Positions 15,939-22,429 of a stretch of 31,857 bases of DNA are shown piece after piece. A program made the translations under genes and the position numbers. This DNA comes from Patescibacteria group bacterium. GTDB taxonomy: Bacteria; Patescibacteria; Microgenomatia; Levybacterales; UBA12049. Location: assembly GCA_023379465.1 (NCBI GenBank), contig JAMCTM010000048.1, forward strand, positions 1-31,857, read 5' to 3'. The stretch's first letter is position 1. The number at the start of each line of letters is the position of its first letter. A model generated the notes under the pieces. The model searched no databases, had not been told where the DNA came from, and saw nothing but the letters and a program-made list of their open reading frames with translations.

Positions 15939-16259
15939 TTACTTGCAGGTGTTAAAGCCGAATTTATCGATGCAGGCAACCCCTGTAATACCGGCTATTA
16001 GATTCAGAATGGCAGAAGAGAGAAGAATAATTACCAATCCGATAATAGCGTAGGTCATGGTTTGCCTTGCTCCCTCAACCTGTTTTGGGTCTCCGCCGGA
16101 TGTTAAAAATTTTATGCCGGAAAGGATTACGAAAACTAAGGCCGCAACCCCGGCAAAAACAAAGGCATAGTTTATTACATTGTAAAAGACAGCCTTAACG
16201 CAGTTTAAAGTAGCGACATTCGCGCCGTTTTGGTCAAATAAACAGTTTCCCCAGTCCAT
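15939..16259 (-). CDS. T4SS pilin-like protein (VirB2/TrbC-like), copy 1
   Basis: The 106-residue protein has two membrane helices (about 31-49 and 70-92) separated by a short polar loop GIKFLTSGGDPKQVEGAR. The S-G-G-D and A-R of this loop recur in the other pilin-like genes of the window. This is the CPR 'T4SS pilin' architecture, related to VirB2/TrbC. Unlike copies 2 and 4 it lacks a signal peptide. It has four Cys (positions 6, 20, 96, 105) that could form disulphides outside the membrane. The mRNA is predicted to be leaderless. Pilus subunit and channel component remain alternatives. Confidence 0.85.
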   Translation of the reverse strand: MDWGNCLFDQNGANVATLNCVKAVFYNVINYAFVFAGVAALVFVILSGIKFLTSGGDPKQVEGARQTMTYAIIGLVIILLSSAILNLIAGITGVACIDKFGFNTCK

Positions 16260-16265
16260 ATGCTA

Positions 16266-16294
16266 ATCCTAGCAAAGACAAGAGAAGATGGCAA
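16266..16294 (-). promoter_or_regulatory. Promoter of pilin-like copy 1 (leaderless)
   Basis: On the minus strand TTGCCA (16289-16294), 17 bp, then TG-C-TAGGAT (hexamer 16266-16271). Six bases follow before the ATG whose A is at 16259, so +1 coincides with the start codon. Confidence 0.55.
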
Positions 16295-16301
16295 GATTTA
16301 T

Positions 16302-16310
16302 TGGTATAAT
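16302..16310 (+). promoter_or_regulatory. Promoter of the GT-C glycosyltransferase
   Basis: A perfect extended -10, TG-G-TATAAT (hexamer 16305-16310), lies 9 bases before the ATG at 16320. It predicts a 3-nt leader and decides against the upstream ATG at 16260. It is back-to-back with the pilin copy 1 promoter. Confidence 0.6.
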
Positions 16311-16319
16311 GTTTTACTA

Positions 16320-17825
16320 ATGAGGTTTAGACGGATAGAAATTTTGCTGTTTTTTATAGCGTTTGTCCTGTTTTTCGCGAAAGCGGCCTTTCTTCTGGAT
16401 CCCGACTTTGGCTGGAGCCTTGAAATGGGCAGGTTAATTAGTTTGCATGGCATTCCCAAAACCGATCCCTTTTCTTATACCATGCCAAGCTATCCCTACG
16501 TTGACCATGAATGGCTGGCAGATCTGGCAATTGCCAAACTTTATCCTGCCTTTGGCATGGTTGGGCTTTCCGTAATCAGTGCTTTGTTTCTTGTTTTAGC
16601 CCTTGTTTTTTCTGTTTCCCGCGCAGGCTTTGCAGGCCGCAAGTTTGGGTTAATCCCTACCCTTCTGGCGGTTTTGATCCTTTTTCCCTTTGCTTTTTTT
16701 CGGGTGCAGGTTGTTACCTGGTTTTTCTTTTCGCTTTTAATTTTTATCATTTTGGATGAAAAACATTTTATGCGCTTCCGTTTTTTTATACCCGGGCTAT
16801 TTTTGCTCTGGGCAAATCTGCACGGGGGATTCGCGGCCGGCATAGCAGCGCTTTTAATTGTTGTCTTGTCCAGGGCATGGAATAAACACAGGTTATCTAT
16901 AGGGGATTTTGCTGTTTTTCTTGCCTCTCTCGCCGCCACCTTGATTAATCCTTATGGTTTAAGATTGTGGTGGGAGGTTTGGATGCTGATGTCTGATAGT
17001 TCCATTCATTGGACAATCAGTGAATGGATGCCTTCCTTATTTTTTTTAAATCCGGCCTTTTGGATATTTGCTGTCTTGTCTCTTATCGCGGTCTTTAGAT
17101 ATATGAAAAAGTTTAAAGCCCCGGAGCTGGCCCTTTATTTTATGTTTTTGGTTTTCTCCCTTTCCAGCTTAAAGCAAATACCCTTATGGATAATTATTGC
17201 TTTGCCAATGACGATAAGCTGTTTCTTCTGGTTCTACCGGGAAGTCTTGGCTATTCAATACGGGGGAACGCGTTTTTTAAAAGCCTATAGGGTTCTTTTT
17301 CTGATTATTGCTGTTTTTGTAATTATTCAAAGAGCGGCCGGGTTCATCGGTTCTGGCATTTTTAAAGCGGGCTTAACCTATCCGAGAGGCGCGGTTTTGT
17401 TTTTGAGAAACCAGCCGAAGCCGCTGCGGATTTTCTCGACATACGGCTGGGGAGGATATCTTATTTGGAAACTGCCCGGGGACAAATTATTTATAGACGG
17501 CCGAATGCCGGACTGGAGAAGAAACGCGCCTGTTAAGAATGAATCAAATAACGCGATGAAGGAATATGAAAAGATTGAAAGCGGCAAAGAATCGTTTGCC
17601 GCAGCTGTTAAAAAGTACCATATAGATACCGTGCTTTTGCCCCGGCAAAATAAACATCAGCCGTTTCGGAAAGGGTTGACCGGTCCATATCAAAATCTTG
17701 AGGCATTTATCGTTAATTTGACAGGTGCCGGCGATAGAACTTTTGATTTGGAAAAAGAGCTGAAGAAAGAGGGCTGGAGGCGGGTTTATAAGGACGGCAA
17801 TTCAGTCGTTTACCGATTGGACTGA
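16320..17825 (+). CDS. GT-C-type membrane glycosyltransferase (PMT/RgtA-like)
   Basis: The 501-residue protein has about ten membrane helices. The first outer loop reads LLDPDFGWSLEMGRLI, followed by GIPKTDPFSY and a YVDHEWLADL motif. Acidic residues and HEWL-type motifs in the first loop are typical of lipid-phosphate-sugar-dependent GT-C enzymes. A soluble C-terminal domain carries STYGWGGYLIWKL and LFIDGRMPDWRR. Such enzymes transfer a sugar from a polyprenyl-phosphate donor at the outer membrane face. I place the start at 16320 because a perfect TATAAT box sits just before it and after the upstream in-frame ATG. It is embedded between pilin genes on the opposite strand, so pilin or surface glycosylation is possible, though unproven. 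Confidence 0.82.
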   Translation: MRFRRIEILLFFIAFVLFFAKAAFLLDPDFGWSLEMGRLISLHGIPKTDPFSYTMPSYPYVDHEWLADLAIAKLYPAFGMVGLSVISALFLVLALVFSVSRAGFAGRKFGLIPTLLAVLILFPFAFFRVQVVTWFFFSLLIFIILDEKHFMRFRFFIPGLFLLWANLHGGFAAGIAALLIVVLSRAWNKHRLSIGDFAVFLASLAATLINPYGLRLWWEVWMLMSDSSIHWTISEWMPSLFFLNPAFWIFAVLSLIAVFRYMKKFKAPELALYFMFLVFSLSSLKQIPLWIIIALPMTISCFFWFYREVLAIQYGGTRFLKAYRVLFLIIAVFVIIQRAAGFIGSGIFKAGLTYPRGAVLFLRNQPKPLRIFSTYGWGGYLIWKLPGDKLFIDGRMPDWRRNAPVKNESNNAMKEYEKIESGKESFAAAVKKYHIDTVLLPRQNKHQPFRKGLTGPYQNLEAFIVNLTGAGDRTFDLEKELKKEGWRRVYKDGNSVVYRLD

Positions 17826-17840
17826 TGAGTTTAGCAGGTA

Positions 17841-18272
17841 TTATTTTTGACAGGTATGAGTTATAGTGGGAATACAAATATTATTGATACTAAATGATTG
17901 GCCGGTTATCAGTGTCCAGACGATATTAAGTATTAAAAACGCCCCGAGGATTATTACCAAGCCTACTATAGCGGCGACAATATGATTTCTGGCCGCTTCA
18001 ACCCCGGATTTATCGCCGCCTGACATCACCCATTTGATGCCTCCGTAGATAAGAAAGGCGATGGCTATAATTGTGCCCGCGACAATCATAAGGGTTATTA
18101 TAAACTGAATGATTGAATTAAGGGTGGTGTTTGAAGGAATTGCCCCGGGAACATTCTGCAAATTAACCGGCGATATTTGAGGATTCGCTTGGGCATTTGC
18201 CAAAGCGAAGGCGGCCGAAGCAAGATAAGAGACGGCTCCAATTAGCGGCGTTACTTTTTTAAGCACTCCCAT
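17841..18272 (-). CDS. T4SS pilin-like protein, copy 2
   Basis: The 143-residue protein begins with a signal peptide (MGVLKKVTPLIGAVSYLASA, likely cut around residue 27 after ALANA). A short polar stretch and two membrane helices (about 54-80 and 99-122) follow. The loop GIKWVMSGGDKSGVEAARN has the S-G-G-D and A-R signature shared with the other copies. The C-terminus has two Cys (NICIP, TCQK). This is VirB2/TrbC-like topology: precursor cleavage would leave a mature two-helix pilin. A promoter ends five bases before its ATG. It is convergent with the glycosyltransferase, 15 bases away. Confidence 0.87.
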   Translation of the reverse strand: MGVLKKVTPLIGAVSYLASAAFALANAQANPQISPVNLQNVPGAIPSNTTLNSIIQFIITLMIVAGTIIAIAFLIYGGIKWVMSGGDKSGVEAARNHIVAAIVGLVIILGAFLILNIVWTLITGQSFSINNICIPTITHTCQK

Positions 18273-18277
18273 GCCCT

Positions 18278-18307
18278 ATGATAGTCATCTTTTTCTTAAT
18301 TTGTCAA
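18278..18307 (-). promoter_or_regulatory. Promoter of pilin-like copy 2 (leaderless)
   Basis: On the minus strand a perfect TTGACA (18302-18307), an 18-bp spacer and TATCAT (18278-18283). Five bases separate it from the ATG at 18270-18272. Confidence 0.62.
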
Positions 18308-18330
18308 GCCCTAAATTGCTATAGGATAAT

Positions 18331-18711
18331 TTAAGGCGAGGGGACTGGCGCAGGGACGGTTGCCGGAGTGTGTATAAAAAAATTCGCGTTTCCGCCGAGA
18401 AGCATGATTATGGTTGATATTATGAGAAAAGAGGCGGCAATGACTATCAATCCTACTATAGAATAGATCAGTCTGCTTCTGGCGTTTTGAAGTTTCTGCT
18501 TATCTCCCCCCGACATAACCCACTGCACCCCGGAATAAACAATAAAGAAGATTCCCAATACTATTCCGGCAGTAAAAAGAAGGTAAATGCCCATGTTAAT
18601 CACATTTGTTCCCGTACTGTTTAGTCCGCCAACCGGCAGATTTGAGTTGGACGGAGGGTTGATATGGTACTGGTGCTTGCCGTTGCCGATAGTTAAAGCA
18701 AGAGATTTCAT
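18331..18711 (-). CDS. T4SS pilin-like protein, copy 3
   Basis: The 126-residue protein has two membrane helices (about 40-60 and 83-105) joined by GVQWVMSGGDKQKLQNARSR, the same loop signature as copies 1 and 2. Its N-terminus is polar and has no convincing signal peptide. The tail is Pro/Ala-rich (HTPATVPAPVPSP). The start ATG at 18709-18711 is preceded by an AT-rich repeat tract and by TATAAC two bases away, so the exact promoter is uncertain. The divergence of the tails among copies suggests distinct roles, for example major and minor pilin, which is inference. Confidence 0.82.
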   Translation of the reverse strand: MKSLALTIGNGKHQYHINPPSNSNLPVGGLNSTGTNVINMGIYLLFTAGIVLGIFFIVYSGVQWVMSGGDKQKLQNARSRLIYSIVGLIVIAASFLIISTIIMLLGGNANFFIHTPATVPAPVPSP

Positions 18712-18719
18712 GGGTTATA

Positions 18720-18782
18720 ATTTTTAATTTTTAATTCGAAATTTGAAATCAATTTGAAAAATCATAATTTTTAATTTTTAAA
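18720..18782. repeat. AT-rich low-complexity repeat tract
   Basis: This spacer consists of TTTTTAATTTTTAATT-type units with short inverted copies (AATTCGAAATT, TTTGAAATC, AATTTGAAA). A similar tract lies on the other side of the neighbouring four-helix-bundle gene (19149-19200), so the gene is flanked by the same repeat type. Confidence 0.6.
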
Positions 18783-19148
18783 CTAACCTTTAGCCGAAAA
18801 GGCTATTTTTGAGAAAATCAGAGTCAATTCTTTGGCTTCGTTCCATAGTTTTTCGCATTCTACTTTTAATTTCTCATTATCAAGAGCTTTTTTTATGAGC
18901 AGAAACCAATACATAGTTTCTTTGCCCTCCTTCTTGCAGATAAAGATTTTGTTTTTAAAGTCTTTCCTGCTTGATGCCCCATTTGCTTCGCAGTAATTTG
19001 CCCCCATACTTGTACCCGAGCGGATTCCTTGTTCAATTAGTGGTAGGGTAATTACATTTTTTGGACATTTTTTAAAAAAATCTATCAAGTTTCCGGAAAA
19101 CACAGCTGTTCTTTCTTCCAGATCGTAGTTGTTTTTAAATTCGCTCAT
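18783..19148 (-). CDS. Four-helix-bundle protein (23S rRNA IVP family), copy 1
   Basis: The 121-residue helical protein matches the 'four helix bundle / 23S rRNA intervening-sequence protein' family. Visible are the early LEERTAVFSGNLIDF, the central IRSGTSMGANYCEANGASSR and KKEGKETMYWFLLI near the end, all standard for this family. Members are soluble pentameric bundles of unclear function. They occur in rRNA intervening sequences and are common in CPR and Bacteroidetes genomes. There is no rRNA here, so this is a free-standing copy. AT-rich repeats flank it on both sides, suggesting it arrived as a small unit. A second, divergent copy is at 21858-22271. Confidence 0.88.
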   Translation of the reverse strand: MSEFKNNYDLEERTAVFSGNLIDFFKKCPKNVITLPLIEQGIRSGTSMGANYCEANGASSRKDFKNKIFICKKEGKETMYWFLLIKKALDNEKLKVECEKLWNEAKELTLIFSKIAFSAKG

Positions 19149-19200
19149 TTAATATTAAAAATTGATTAAAAATTAAAAATTTCAAATTTAAAATTATTTC
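19149..19200. repeat. AT-rich low-complexity repeat tract
   Basis: The tract is made of TTAAAAATT and AAATTTCAAATTT units, closely resembling the tract at 18720-18782 on the other side of the IVP gene. It also supplies the immediate upstream region of that gene; no clear promoter was identified. Confidence 0.55.
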
Positions 19201-19226
19201 CTGATTTCTGATTTATAATTCCTAAT

Positions 19227-19610
19227 TCATCCTCCGAATCCCGGTATCTTGAGTATATCAACTCCAATTACCTGTAAAATTACAAGCGATAGTATTATAA
19301 ACAGGAGTCCGACTATGGCCGAGGTTAATGTTTCCTTTGCCCCCTGCACCTTTTCCGGGTTTCCCTGGGAAAACATCAGGTTATAGCCTGAAACAATAAT
19401 CAGAATAATCGCAATACCTCCCGAAAGACTAAGGATTACCCCAAAAAGCGCTGTTACAAATTTATCAGGAGAACTCACGTTGATATTGCCGATGGCGGTA
19501 TGGCAGATGTTGTTGGGACAGGGTTCATTTGCGAGAGAGATGCTTGAAGGAGATAAGAAAACCGTTAAAACAAGAATAGGAAAAATAATATAATAAGCGG
19601 TTTTCTTCAC
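19227..19610 (-). CDS. T4SS pilin-like protein, copy 4
   Basis: The 127-residue protein starts with a classical signal peptide (VKKTAYYIIFPILVLTVFLS, cut after about residue 27, SLA). A short Cys-containing segment (CPNNIC) and two membrane helices (about 53-75 and 96-116) follow. The loop reads FSQGNPEKVQGAKETL, a variant of the SGGD...AR loop in the other copies. I chose the GTG at 19608-19610 over the longer frame because it yields a proper signal peptide and because TTGCAA-17-TACGAT ends six bases before it. It is the most divergent of the four copies and may be specialised. Confidence 0.83.
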   Translation of the reverse strand: MKKTAYYIIFPILVLTVFLSPSSISLANEPCPNNICHTAIGNINVSSPDKFVTALFGVILSLSGGIAIILIIVSGYNLMFSQGNPEKVQGAKETLTSAIVGLLFIILSLVILQVIGVDILKIPGFGG

Positions 19611-19616
19611 CCCCCT

Positions 19617-19645
19617 ATCGTAGTAAATACTTATAAATTTTGCAA
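19617..19645 (-). promoter_or_regulatory. Promoter of pilin-like copy 4 (leaderless, GTG start)
   Basis: On the minus strand TTGCAA (19640-19645), 17 bp, then TACGAT (19617-19622). Six bases, five of them G, lead directly to the GTG start at 19610. Confidence 0.5.
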
Positions 19646-19651
19646 GAAAAA

Positions 19652-19876
19652 TCACCTTTGTAATTTTTTAAATTTCTCAAGTGGGATACCTGATTGCTTA
19701 AGAATTTTGGCAACAATCGGTTTTGGTATATTGCCTGGATGATAAGCGAGTGTTGTTCTGCGCCCGTTTGGATGCTTGAAGGTTTTATGACTGCCTTTTG
19801 CGCTTTGGACAAGAAAGCCGCTTTTGAGAAGGACGCGTTCTATCTCTCGAGGCTTAACATTGGCTAGAGTGCTCAT
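19652..19876 (-). CDS. hicA: HicA-type mRNA interferase toxin
   Basis: The 74-residue basic protein fits HicA: an N-terminal helix (KPREIERVLLKSGF), then KGSHKTFKHPNGRRTTLAYH with the conserved active His in GSH, then IPKPIVAKILKQSGI. HicA has a double-stranded-RNA-binding-like fold and cleaves mRNA when not bound by HicB. The ATG lies two bases after the hicB stop, so the pair is co-transcribed with antitoxin first. The reversed (antitoxin-first) order is well known for this family. Confidence 0.92.
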   Translation of the reverse strand: MSTLANVKPREIERVLLKSGFLVQSAKGSHKTFKHPNGRRTTLAYHPGNIPKPIVAKILKQSGIPLEKFKKLQR

Positions 19877-19878
19877 CT

Positions 19879-20148
19879 TTAAATTCCTAGAGAGGTATTT
19901 ATTGGTAAAGTAACTTTGGTTTCTGTTATAAATTCTTTCTCAGGATAGTCAGCAGGTATTTCCTCGGCATCTTTTACCAACCCTCTCAAATGACATTCTA
20001 TTCCTTCTTGGATGTTTTGTAGGGCATTATTAACAGTGTCGCCCCAGTCATATACGCCAAGGGTTGGACATTCAGCAAGGTAGGTAGTTTTTCTGCCTTC
20101 CTTTATCTGTCTGATAATAATTCGATAATTAAGAACTTGCGTTTCCAT
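19879..20148 (-). CDS. hicB: HicB-type antitoxin
   Basis: The 89-residue protein has the HicB partial RNase-H fold: YRIIIRQIKEGRKTTYLAEC, then PTLGVYDWGDTVNNALQNIQ and an acidic helical part. It lacks a clear C-terminal ribbon-helix-helix or HTH DNA-binding domain, so autoregulation may be weak or indirect. I place the start at the ATG 20146-20148 (METQVLNY) rather than 12 bases upstream, because the extended -10 box overlaps the upstream ATG. It neutralises the HicA toxin encoded two bases downstream. Confidence 0.9.
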   Translation of the reverse strand: METQVLNYRIIIRQIKEGRKTTYLAECPTLGVYDWGDTVNNALQNIQEGIECHLRGLVKDAEEIPADYPEKEFITETKVTLPINTSLGI

Positions 20149-20158
20149 GGCAATAATC

Positions 20159-20187
20159 ATTGTATCAACAATTTTTTTGATTTACAA
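20159..20187 (-). promoter_or_regulatory. hicBA promoter
   Basis: On the minus strand TTGTAA (20182-20187), 17 bp, then extended -10 TG-A-TACAAT (hexamer 20159-20164). Predicted +1 is about 20152, leaving about four bases before the hicB ATG at 20148. Confidence 0.55.
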
Positions 20188-20372
20188 TAATTAATTGGTT
20201 AATCTATGGCGGCATCGCCGATCTTTTTCAAGGCGAGAATGCCGACATTAGACTTCTTAATGATGATGCTGATTTAATATTTCGTTACAATGTTGTTTGT
20301 GATGGGATTTTGCCGAAGATATCAGCAAGTCCGCTGGTCTTCGCAATATTTAATCATTTTTTCATGGGTTAA
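20181..20372 (+). pseudogene. Possible remnant of a small nucleotidyltransferase (MNT-like) gene
   Basis: An open frame of 63 codons without any usable start codon begins after a TGA at 20178 and ends with TAA at 20370-20372. Its translation contains ADLFQGENADIRLLNDDADL followed by IFRYNVVCDGIL. To my eye this resembles the C-terminal part of minimal nucleotidyltransferases (pattern 'D-hydrophobic-LN...LxRYxVVxDGxLL'). It overlaps the 3' end of the convergent ATPase gene by 11 bases. The lack of a start and of the N-terminal GS..D-D active site points to a degraded gene, if the similarity is real. A chance open frame remains possible. Confidence 0.35.
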
Positions 20373-21846
20373 ATCTTATCCCTCTTCCTTTCACTGTTTC
20401 GATGTGTCTTGGGCTGTTCGGATCGCTTTCGATTTTCTTGCGCAGTCTAAATATTAGCTGGTCAAATGCCTGATCGGTTACGCCCGCGGTAGAGGCGGTT
20501 TCCTGCCAGATGGCATTGATAATTTCCGCCCGCTCCATGGTCTTGCCGGGATTGGCAATAAGGAATTTTAAGAGACGGAATTCAAGGGCGGTTAGGTTAT
20601 CCGATATTACGGCTTCTCCTTTTTTAATTTCGTTTTTGGCTTGGTCAAAGACTATTGTTTCGCCTGTGTCTTCTATGGACGGGTTCCCTAATTGTTTCCC
20701 TGCCGCCTGGTTTTTTATAAATTCTGCCAAAAGGGGCATGGCGAACCTGTCATTCTTTAGAAGTCCAATTTTAGTAAGAAACTCAATTTTTTTTTCCTCT
20801 TCAAATGTCCGCCCCGGAGGAGTCGAAGCTCTGATGTCTTCAGTACCATCCGAGGTGTCCCGACACTTTCGAGGAGTCCATTCGGCCGCCTCGGAGGCGG
20901 ATAAAATTTTCTGTTCCTCCGCCGTTAGTGCCTGCCAAATTTCCCTAAGAACATCTATAACCGGTTTTTGCTCGAGTAAAAAATTCCTTAATTCTTCAAA
21001 TGTCCGCCTCGGAGGAGTCATGGCTTCACTTGCGTTCAGCCTGCCATCATCCGAGGCGGACTTAGATACTAGTTCCTCAAGACAAATCCTGGTTAGCTTT
21101 CCATGACCCGCGGTTAAAGAAATAACCCCATCTAGAATTTGTCTAACAATTTTCCTCCCTGAGATTTTCTCAAGATAAGAAATTCTAAAGTCTAAGCTTG
21201 GCCTATCGAATATGGAAAGATAAACGGTTTTGTCCCGGAAGAATTCCAGAAAATCCTGATAGACAGATACCTCAAGCATTTCCTCAATCAATCTGGCGGC
21301 GGAAAAGACGCAGGAAAAACGGTATTTGGCTAAGTTTCTTAGGGTCTTAAGATTTGAGAAAAATCTATCGGTTAAAAAAGTCATGGAGGCTTCGAGTTTG
21401 TCAAACATCAGAATAACGGTCAGTTCTTTTTGTATTGCCAGAAAATTCAAGGCTTCTTTAAGTCCCTGAAATAAAACCAGGTCATCCTGAAATTTAACGT
21501 GCTGATTAAAGATTTTATGTATTTGGTCATGCTCTTTTAAAAGATTTCGGTCTCTTAGGGAATCCGCCAGTTCGAGAAAAACATATTTCTCCATGTCGAA
21601 AAAGGACGCATGTTTGATTTCCGAAAGATCAAGATAAACAAAATGAAACCATTTCTGGTTTTGACCGGCGTGTTTTATCCGAACGTTTCGGTTATAAGCC
21701 AAGAGTTTTAAGAGATTGGATTTGCCAATTCCGGGAAGACCAATTATTTGGCAGGAAAAGCCTTTCTTAATATAGTCAAAAATCTTTTCTGTCTCCTTAA
21801 ACCGGGAGTTAGCGGGATAAAGAGATTCGAAACGAACATTTTTCAT
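20362..21846 (-). CDS. ATPase fused to C-terminal OmpR-type winged-helix DNA-binding domain
   Basis: The 494-residue protein starts with a STAND/Orc1-like P-loop ATPase region: Walker A GLPGIGKSN near residue 35 and a hydrophobic beta strand then D in VILMFDKLEA as a possible Walker B near residue 147. The C-terminal 90 residues form an OmpR/PhoB-type winged helix (LTALEFRLLKFLIANPGKT, LIFRLRKKIE, HIETVKGRGIRF). There is no receiver domain, so sensing would be by the ATPase part. The middle carries two inserted segments ending TPPRRTFEE and TPPGRTFEE, encoded by palindromic repeats. I use the ATG at 21844-21846; a TTG 15 bases upstream overlaps the IVP stop. A regulator of the surrounding T4SS island is plausible by position only. 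Confidence 0.82.
   Translation of the reverse strand: MKNVRFESLYPANSRFKETEKIFDYIKKGFSCQIIGLPGIGKSNLLKLLAYNRNVRIKHAGQNQKWFHFVYLDLSEIKHASFFDMEKYVFLELADSLRDRNLLKEHDQIHKIFNQHVKFQDDLVLFQGLKEALNFLAIQKELTVILMFDKLEASMTFLTDRFFSNLKTLRNLAKYRFSCVFSAARLIEEMLEVSVYQDFLEFFRDKTVYLSIFDRPSLDFRISYLEKISGRKIVRQILDGVISLTAGHGKLTRICLEELVSKSASDDGRLNASEAMTPPRRTFEELRNFLLEQKPVIDVLREIWQALTAEEQKILSASEAAEWTPRKCRDTSDGTEDIRASTPPGRTFEEEKKIEFLTKIGLLKNDRFAMPLLAEFIKNQAAGKQLGNPSIEDTGETIVFDQAKNEIKKGEAVISDNLTALEFRLLKFLIANPGKTMERAEIINAIWQETASTAGVTDQAFDQLIFRLRKKIESDPNSPRHIETVKGRGIRFNP
20798..20901 (-). repeat. In-frame GC-rich palindromic element, copy A
   Basis: On the minus strand the copy runs from TCCGCCTCCGAGGCGG to CTCCTCCGGGGCGGACATTT, with internal segments complementary to each other. 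It lies inside the ATPase/winged-helix gene and is translated without disrupting the frame. Its end (ACTCCTCCG, one variable base, GGCGGACATTTGAAGA) is shared with copy B. Confidence 0.65.
20993..21061 (-). repeat. In-frame GC-rich palindromic element, copy B
   Basis: On the minus strand TCCGCCTCGGATGATGGC forms one arm and GCCATGACTCCTCCGAGGCGGA the complementary arm. The copy encodes about 23 residues ending TPPRRTFEE and keeps the reading frame of the ATPase/winged-helix gene. Confidence 0.7.
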
Positions 21847-21857
21847 AAAAAGAAAAT

Positions 21858-22271
21858 TCAAAAGTTCGCCTTGTCCTTTAACTTAAGTATTCCGGCGGCA
21901 ATCATGTTTGAAATTTCAGTTACTTCTCTAAGCAATTTTGCAACTTTTTCTTTATCGCCTTTACCAGAGTCTCTTAATAATCCAAACCAATATTTTGTTT
22001 CGTTTGCGCTCTTAAGGGCAATTTCGTGGAATTTTTTAAACTCTAGCCTTGAGCTTGAGGAAGTAGCCTCTACAAGATTAGCTCCTATGCTCATGCCTGA
22101 TCGCAGCAACTGATCAGCGATAATCCAACAGCTTCTTTGGTTAGGCAGACTATCAATAAAGGCAATGAGGCTTAGACTAAAATGATAGCATCGCGTTTTA
22201 AGATCACTTTTGAATTTTGCATTGTAATTTTGCATTTTGACTTTTGAGTTTTGAATTGTTTTTGTAACCAT
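21858..22271 (-). CDS. Four-helix-bundle protein (23S rRNA IVP family), copy 2
   Basis: The 137-residue protein has the IVP-family core: RCYHFSLSLIAFIDSLP, ADQLLRSGMSIGANLVEATS and FHEIALKSANETKYWFGLL. The function of the family is unknown. The N-terminal 20 to 25 residues (MVTKTIQNSKVKMQN) are encoded by an AT-rich repeat that also occurs in guaA and beside the Nudix gene. I use the ATG at 22269-22271; an internal ATG at 22235 would remove half of the repeat-derived peptide and is a real alternative. It is followed directly by the ATPase/winged-helix gene, probably as one operon. Confidence 0.85.
   Translation of the reverse strand: MVTKTIQNSKVKMQNYNAKFKSDLKTRCYHFSLSLIAFIDSLPNQRSCWIIADQLLRSGMSIGANLVEATSSSSRLEFKKFHEIALKSANETKYWFGLLRDSGKGDKEKVAKLLREVTEISNMIAAGILKLKDKANF
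22205..22262. repeat. AT-rich repeat within the start of IVP copy 2
   Basis: The minus strand contains AACTCAAAAGTCAAAA, identical over 16 bases to a stretch inside guaA (31782-31797), followed by ATGCAAAATTACAATGCAAA. The repeat is translated as the N-terminus of the IVP protein. Confidence 0.6.
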
Positions 22272-22378
22272 ATTGTAATCTTTTTGTGAAGTAGATATCA
22301 AGCTATTTCTATCCTCCGACTATAAACTGCGGTCATATGAAGGAACAGGAGATTATTTTCCAAAACCCGCGGGAAAGA

Positions 22379-22420
22379 TTGACAAATCAAGCCCATAATC
22401 TTAGACTGGAAAGGGGAGGA
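22379..22420 (+). promoter_or_regulatory. Promoter and Shine-Dalgarno of the 843-aa orphan gene
   Basis: TTGACA (22379-22384), 17 bp, TAGACT (22402-22407), predicted +1 about 22414, then GGGAGGA (22414-22420) nine bases before the ATG at 22430. This decides for 22430 rather than the in-frame ATG at 22337. The gene thus has a conventional leader, unlike many neighbours. Confidence 0.65.
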
Positions 22421-22429
22421 AACATTTTT

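Noticed and set aside
16260..16319. Upstream ATG for the GT-C glycosyltransferase
   Set aside because: A perfect extended TATAAT box lies between this ATG and the one at 16320, and the extra 20 residues are polar and do not fit the membrane-start of the protein.
22337..22429. Upstream in-frame ATG of the 843-aa gene
   Set aside because: The TTGACA-17-TAGACT promoter and GGGAGGA Shine-Dalgarno lie downstream of it and point to 22430.
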